Below, piece by piece: positions 60,445 to 64,000 of a stretch of DNA of 64,000 nucleotides (position 1 is the first letter of the stretch; each line of letters begins with the position of its first letter). The stretch is from contig JANMYQ010000293.1 of assembly GCA_031382215.1 (NCBI GenBank), positions 1 to 64,000 of the forward strand, written 5' to 3'. Made by a program: the position numbers and the translations under genes. This DNA is from LGRD01 sp031382215. Lineage in GTDB: Bacteria > Pseudomonadota > Gammaproteobacteria > Burkholderiales > Burkholderiaceae_C. The notes below the pieces were generated by a model. The model was not told the DNA's origin, ran no database searches, and worked only from the letters and a program-made list of their open reading frames with translations.

Positions 60445-61902
60445 TCAGCGCGTTGCTGGCGCAAGTCCCGCACACACCGGTGGCCGCCGGTCCCGCATCG
60501 GATACAAGCCCTCCACCACCGCCGCCAACGCCAGCACCCCGCGGTCGTCCAGGTGCCGGCCCATGATCTGCAGCCCGATCGGCAGACCTTCGGCCGTGAA
60601 ACCCACCGGCACCGACGCCGCCGGCAGCCCGGTCAGGTTCGCGATCGATGAAAACGGCAGCCAGGCGACCGTGTCGACGGCCTGGCCGGCGATGTGGGTC
60701 GGGCCTTCCAGGTCAACGGAGAAGGCCGCGCTGGCGGTGGTGGGCGTCAGCAGGAAGTCATACGCCTCCATGAAGCGCCACACGGTGTTGACGATGCGCT
60801 TGCGCTCCATCAGCGCGTGCGTGAATTCATCGCCGCTCCAGTCGCGCGCGAGCAGCCGCGCAAGCCAGCCGGTCAGCGTGACGCCTTGTTCGGCGGCCAT
60901 GCGGCGCAGGCCGGCTCGGTCGGTGTCCAGCGCAACCAGCGTCTCGAACATCGCGCCGGGGTTGCCGGTGGCGGGGTTGGCCAGCTCGACCCCGCAGCCG
61001 AGTTCGTGTTCGATGCGCCGCGCGGCGGCTAGCGTCGCGTGGCGCACCTGCGGGTCCACCAGCGCAAAGCCCAGGTCGGGGCTGACGGCGATGCGGATCT
61101 TGCGCAGGCTGTCGGCTGGGGCAATCGCCCAGTCACTGCTTTCGGCCGGAATCGAGAACCGGTCGCGCGGCGTCGGCCCGGCCAGCACACACAGCGCCAG
61201 CGCCGCGTCGGCCGCGGTGCGCGTGATCGGGCCGATGTGTTCGAGCGACTCCCAGCTACTGATGCCGGGGTAACGTTCGTCGCGGCAGCCCGGATACACC
61301 GGCACGCGGCCCCATGAGGGCTTGATGCCGAACAGCCCGCACAGGGCAGCCGGCACGCGCACCGAACCGCCGCCGTCGCTGCCAATCGCCAGGGTCAACA
61401 AACGCGCGGCCACCGCGGCGGCCGAACCCGCGCTCGAGCCGCCGGGGGTCAGCGCAACGTTCCACGGGTTGCGCGTGGTCGGGAACAGCGGGTTGTGCCC
61501 GATCGCGCCGTAGCCGAATTCGGACGTGTTGGTCTTGCCGATGACGATGGCGCCGGCCGCGCGCAGCCGCTCCACCACCACGTCGTCTTCGTCGGGCACG
61601 TGCTCGGCGTACAGCTTTGAGCCGAAGGTGGTGCGCAGCCCGCGCGTGCACACCAGGTCCTTGATGGCCACCGGCACGCCGGCCAGCGGGCCGACCGCCT
61701 CACCGCGCGCCAGGCGTTCGTCGATGGCGGCGGCGGTACGGCGCGCGCCTTCGGCGTCGAGTGTGCAGAACGCGTGCAGCGCGCCGTCGAGCGCGGCGAT
61801 GCGGGCCAGTGTGGTCTCGACCGCCTGCGCGGCCGTCAGCCGGCCGCCGCGCCGCGCGGCGGCGAGTTCGGCCAGGCTCGGGTCATCCACTGTGTTGTCC
61901 AT
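60445..61902 (-). CDS. Amidase (amidase signature family)
   Basis: This 485-aa Ser-Ser-Lys amidase has lysine K81 in GVPVAIKDLVCTRG, the cis-Ser in TPGGSSAGSAAAVAARL, and the nucleophile S180 in LAIGSDGGGSVRVPAALCG. The pocket sequence NTSEFGYGAIGHNPLFPTTR is typical. Start MDNTVDDPSLAELAAARR is at the right family position. The true substrate is unknown; GatA, Asp-tRNA amidation and nitrogen scavenging amidases share this fold. It is divergent from the BMP-type transport gene, which may import related amides. Confidence 0.9.
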   Translation of the reverse strand: MDNTVDDPSLAELAAARRGGRLTAAQAVETTLARIAALDGALHAFCTLDAEGARRTAAAIDERLARGEAVGPLAGVPVAIKDLVCTRGLRTTFGSKLYAEHVPDEDDVVVERLRAAGAIVIGKTNTSEFGYGAIGHNPLFPTTRNPWNVALTPGGSSAGSAAAVAARLLTLAIGSDGGGSVRVPAALCGLFGIKPSWGRVPVYPGCRDERYPGISSWESLEHIGPITRTAADAALALCVLAGPTPRDRFSIPAESSDWAIAPADSLRKIRIAVSPDLGFALVDPQVRHATLAAARRIEHELGCGVELANPATGNPGAMFETLVALDTDRAGLRRMAAEQGVTLTGWLARLLARDWSGDEFTHALMERKRIVNTVWRFMEAYDFLLTPTTASAAFSVDLEGPTHIAGQAVDTVAWLPFSSIANLTGLPAASVPVGFTAEGLPIGLQIMGRHLDDRGVLALAAVVEGLYPMRDRRPPVCAGLAPATR

Positions 61903-62201
61903 CGTTGCCGTGCCCCTTCTCTGGTTGAGCCCTGCCGGGTCATCACTTCACTTGCTTTGCCGTCACGTGTCAGCAAGGCGCGGGCCACAGGCAGCACCCG
62001 GTCGTGCACCAAGAGTGTCATTCAAGTGACTTGACTGAACATCATTTCGGTGCAACTCGCGTTCCAGCGCCCTGTTTCCGGGCGGGCGGCGGCCACCGCC
62101 ACCGGGGCAATCCGCGCGGCACCGTTTTTGCTAACCACCGTCAGTCGCCCGCATCGGCGGCCCGCTTCACTCCACGTATGTCACTGACGAAAGGAATCGC
62201 G
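61903..62201. other. Intergenic region between amidase and BMP-type transporter genes
   Basis: This divergent region of about 300 bp has no gene. It contains a 13-bp palindrome TCAAGT-G-ACTTGA at 62022-62034 that overlaps a TTGACT, but no good -10 follows. A Shine-Dalgarno (aaaggaat) lies just before the transporter ATG at 62202. Confidence 0.55.
62022..62034. promoter_or_regulatory. 13-bp palindrome, possible operator
   Basis: TCAAGT and ACTTGA flank a central G in the gap between the divergent amidase and BMP genes. Its place and symmetry would suit a dimeric repressor, but no regulator is known. Confidence 0.3.
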
Positions 62202-63185
62202 ATGTCCAAGAATTTCATGACGCGCCGGGGCATGTTTGCCGCGGCCGGACTGTTGGCGCTGCAACTCGCCGCCGGCCCTGCCGCGCAGGCGGCCGACCCA
62301 CTGACAGTGGGCGTGCTGCTGCCCGGCTCGAAGACCGACAAGGGCTGGATGGAGTCTGGCTACGACGGGCTGATGGCGGTGCAGAAAGAACTCGGCCCGA
62401 AGATGAAGATGCAGATGATCGAGAACATCAAGGACGCCGACATGGAGCAGGCGCTGACCACCCTGGCCAGCAAGAACGCGCTCGTGATCGGCATCGGCGG
62501 GCAGACGCAGGCGGCGCTGACCAAGGTGGCGAAGAAATTCCCCAAGGTCAAGTTCTCCATCGTCGGCGGCAACCGTGACGAGAGCCTGCCCAACATCGCC
62601 GGGTATGACGTGAAGCAGGCCGAGATCGCGTTCGTGGCCGGCGCGGCGGCGGCCATGATGTCCAAGACCGGCGCGATCAGCTACATCGGCGGGCTCGAGA
62701 TTCCGCCGATCGTCAACGCCGGCACCGAGTTCAACAACGGCGCCAAGTTCATCAACCCGAAGATCAAGTACTTCCAGAGCTTCACCGGCGACTTCGACGA
62801 CGTGGTCAAGTCCAAGGAAGGCACGCTCGCGGCGATTGCGCAGGGGGCCGACATCCACTATCACATCCTGAACCTGGGCCTGAAGGGCATGGAGCAGGCG
62901 GCCAAGGACAAGGGCACCAAGATCATCGGCAGCTACACCGACCGCTGCGGCACCGACCCGCTGTACGTGGGCTACAGCATCACCGGCGTCGGTTTCCTCG
63001 CTTCGTACGCGATCAACGAGGCGGTGGCCGGCACGTGGAAGGCGGGCTACAAGCCGTTCGGCCTGGCGATGGGGCCGAAGGCGTCGGGTATGGTGGTGTG
63101 CGGTGGCACGCCGGAGCAGAAGGCCAAGCTCGAAGAGATCAAGAAGATGATCCTGGACGGCAAGATCAAGGTGCTGGAAGGGTGA
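62202..63185 (+). CDS. BMP-family ABC transporter substrate-binding protein
   Basis: This 327-aa periplasmic lipoprotein-like/BMP solute-binding protein starts MSKNFMTRRGMFAAAGLLAL, an export signal with two Arg (TRRGMF) that could use the Tat route; cleavage is expected after AQA. The mature protein begins ADPLTVGVLLPGSKTDKGWM. The BMP core shows VIGIGGQTQAALTKVAKKFP and VAGAAAAMMSKTGAISYIGG. The family binds nucleosides, purines or similar. ATG 62178 is possible, but 62202 has the better site. The ATPase gene follows at 63336. Confidence 0.92.
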   Translation: MSKNFMTRRGMFAAAGLLALQLAAGPAAQAADPLTVGVLLPGSKTDKGWMESGYDGLMAVQKELGPKMKMQMIENIKDADMEQALTTLASKNALVIGIGGQTQAALTKVAKKFPKVKFSIVGGNRDESLPNIAGYDVKQAEIAFVAGAAAAMMSKTGAISYIGGLEIPPIVNAGTEFNNGAKFINPKIKYFQSFTGDFDDVVKSKEGTLAAIAQGADIHYHILNLGLKGMEQAAKDKGTKIIGSYTDRCGTDPLYVGYSITGVGFLASYAINEAVAGTWKAGYKPFGLAMGPKASGMVVCGGTPEQKAKLEEIKKMILDGKIKVLEG

Positions 63186-63201
63186 GAGGGATGTGGCTTT
63201 A

Positions 63202-63301
63202 CTCCCTCTCCCTCTGGGAGAGGGCAGGGGTGAGGGCTGACCGCTGCGGTTCTTGCCGTGCGCGGCCCCTCACCCCAACCCTCTCCCCAAAGGGGCGAGG
63301 G
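63202..63301. repeat. REP-like inverted repeat between BMP and ABC ATPase genes
   Basis: GGGAGAGGGCAGGGGTGAGGG (63216-63236; one copy of a common proteobacterial repeat) pairs with the stretch at 63267-63287, with 19 of 21 bases complementary, across a 30-nt loop. The first arm also forms its own hairpin: CCCTCTCCC, TCT, GGGAGAGGG (63204-63224). It lies inside a likely operon and may stabilise the upstream message or lower downstream expression. Confidence 0.75.
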
Positions 63302-63335
63302 CGCAAGGCCTGGACGCTTTCACTCGGGGACGCCC

Positions 63336-64000
63336 TTGTCCGAAGCTGAAGCCATTGCGACGGCGGCGCTTGACACGCCCGGCGCGGCCGCGCCGCCGCT
63401 GCTGTCGCTGCGCGGCATGAGCAAGCGCTTCGCGACCTTGCAGGCGCTCGACGATGTGTCGCTCGACATCGCGGCCGGCGAGATCCATTGCCTGCTGGGC
63501 GAGAACGGCGCCGGCAAGTCCACGCTGTGCAACCTGATCTTCGGCGTTTACGCGCCCGACGCCGGCGAGATGCGGCTGGGTGGCGAACTGCACCGCCCGC
63601 ATGGCCCGGCCGATGCGCTGGCGCGCGGCATCGCGATGGTCCACCAGCACTTCAGCCTGGTGCCCGACCTGACGGTGGTCGACAACCTGCTGCTCGGCCA
63701 GGCGCGCGGCCTATTGAAGCGTGCCGAGTGCGCCCAGCGGGTTCGCGAACTGTCGGCACATTACGGGCTGGCGCTGGACCCGAACGCGCGCATCCAGGAC
63801 TTGTCGGTCGGCGAGCGCCAGCGCGTCGAGATCGTCAAGTGCCTGATGCGAGAACCGCGCCTGCTGGTGCTCGACGAACCGACCGCGGTGCTGCTGCCGG
63901 CTGAGATCGAAGGCCTGCTGAGCGTGTGCCAGCGCGTTGCCAGCCAAGGCTGCGGCGTGGTGCTGGTGACGCACAAGCTGGCCGAGATCAAGAAGGTGGC
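63336..64000 (+). CDS. ABC transporter ATP-binding protein, BMP/simple-sugar type (3' truncated by window edge)
   Basis: This is the start of an ABC ATPase that runs off the window. TTG 63336 is the probable start; ATG 63417 is a shorter option, but the preceding residues fit the family spacing. Walker A is CLLGENGAGKSTLCNLIFGV, Q-loop VHQHFSLVPDLTVVDNLLLG, signature DLSVGERQRVEIVKCL and Walker B LLVLDEPTAVLLPAEIEGL. This type usually has two fused ATPase modules of about 500 aa total. It should energise uptake for the BMP-type binding protein upstream. Confidence 0.92.
   Translation, partial: MSEAEAIATAALDTPGAAAPPLLSLRGMSKRFATLQALDDVSLDIAAGEIHCLLGENGAGKSTLCNLIFGVYAPDAGEMRLGGELHRPHGPADALARGIAMVHQHFSLVPDLTVVDNLLLGQARGLLKRAECAQRVRELSAHYGLALDPNARIQDLSVGERQRVEIVKCLMREPRLLVLDEPTAVLLPAEIEGLLSVCQRVASQGCGVVLVTHKLAEIKKV

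Noticed and set aside
1..64000. CRISPR arrays, rRNA, tRNA, insertion sequences and prophage genes
   Set aside because: No regularly spaced direct repeats, no rRNA or clear tRNA cloverleaf, and no transposase or phage protein motifs were seen. Weak tRNA-like folds cannot be excluded without a scan.

Overview
The window is GC-rich DNA, densely packed with genes. Its core is most of a photosynthesis gene cluster (PGC) from a purple, aerobic or facultatively photosynthetic betaproteobacterium. Three things point to a Burkholderiales organism of the Rubrivivax type: the gene order bchFNBHLM-lhaA-puhABC-acsF-puhE-bchIDO, the O2-dependent cyclase AcsF, and the spheroidene-pathway set crtI, crtB, crtC, crtD and crtA. 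The placement rests on gene order and protein motifs read by eye; no database search was possible.

Layout. (1) 1-8806: the end of a NatAB-like ABC exporter operon, then a three-gene phosphorelay of sensor kinase, single-domain response regulator and a large hybrid kinase with 5 PAS and 3 receiver domains. (2) 8860-14451: housekeeping and stress genes (PaiB-like, OsmC, alpha/beta hydrolase, GNAT acetyltransferase) and a winged-helix/NTPase regulator. (3) 14489-21086, minus strand: a five-gene set of receiver protein, PLP-dependent alpha-oxoamine synthase, two paralogous 6-TM histidine kinases and a receiver-GGDEF-EAL protein. It looks like a self-contained signal-synthesis, signal-sensing and cyclic-di-GMP circuit and is the most interesting non-photosynthetic element. 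(4) 21372-55815: the PGC. Minus-strand bchG, a PucC-like carrier gene, bchP, tspO and a small membrane-protein gene diverge from plus-strand crtI-crtB-bciB. Minus-strand ppaA, ppsR, crtA, crtD and crtC then diverge from a roughly 20 kb plus-strand run from bchF to bchO. (5) 55751-64000: ureide/amide catabolism (RutB-like hydrolase, AllA-like lyase, XRE-cupin regulator), a sorbosone-dehydrogenase-like protein, a cupin, a vapBC module whose toxin is frameshifted, an amidase, and the start of a BMP-type ABC importer operon.

How it works together. BchH, BchI and BchD insert Mg; BchM methylates; AcsF closes ring E; BciB reduces the 8-vinyl group; BchL, BchN and BchB reduce protochlorophyllide; BchF hydrates the 3-vinyl group; BchG and BchP attach and saturate the tail. 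LhaA, the PucC-like protein and PuhA, PuhB, PuhC and PuhE assemble the photosynthetic complexes. The Crt enzymes make spheroidene and, with O2, spheroidenone. Control is probably by PpsR (redox) and PpaA/AerR (B12/light). The two divergent control regions (bchG/crtI and ppaA/bchF) carry TGT-N12-ACA PpsR-type operators over TTGACA -35 boxes. The predicted promoters place +1 on or next to the start codons of bchG, crtI and bchF, so these messages may be leaderless. The puf operon, bchXYZ, bchC, crtE and crtF are not in this window.
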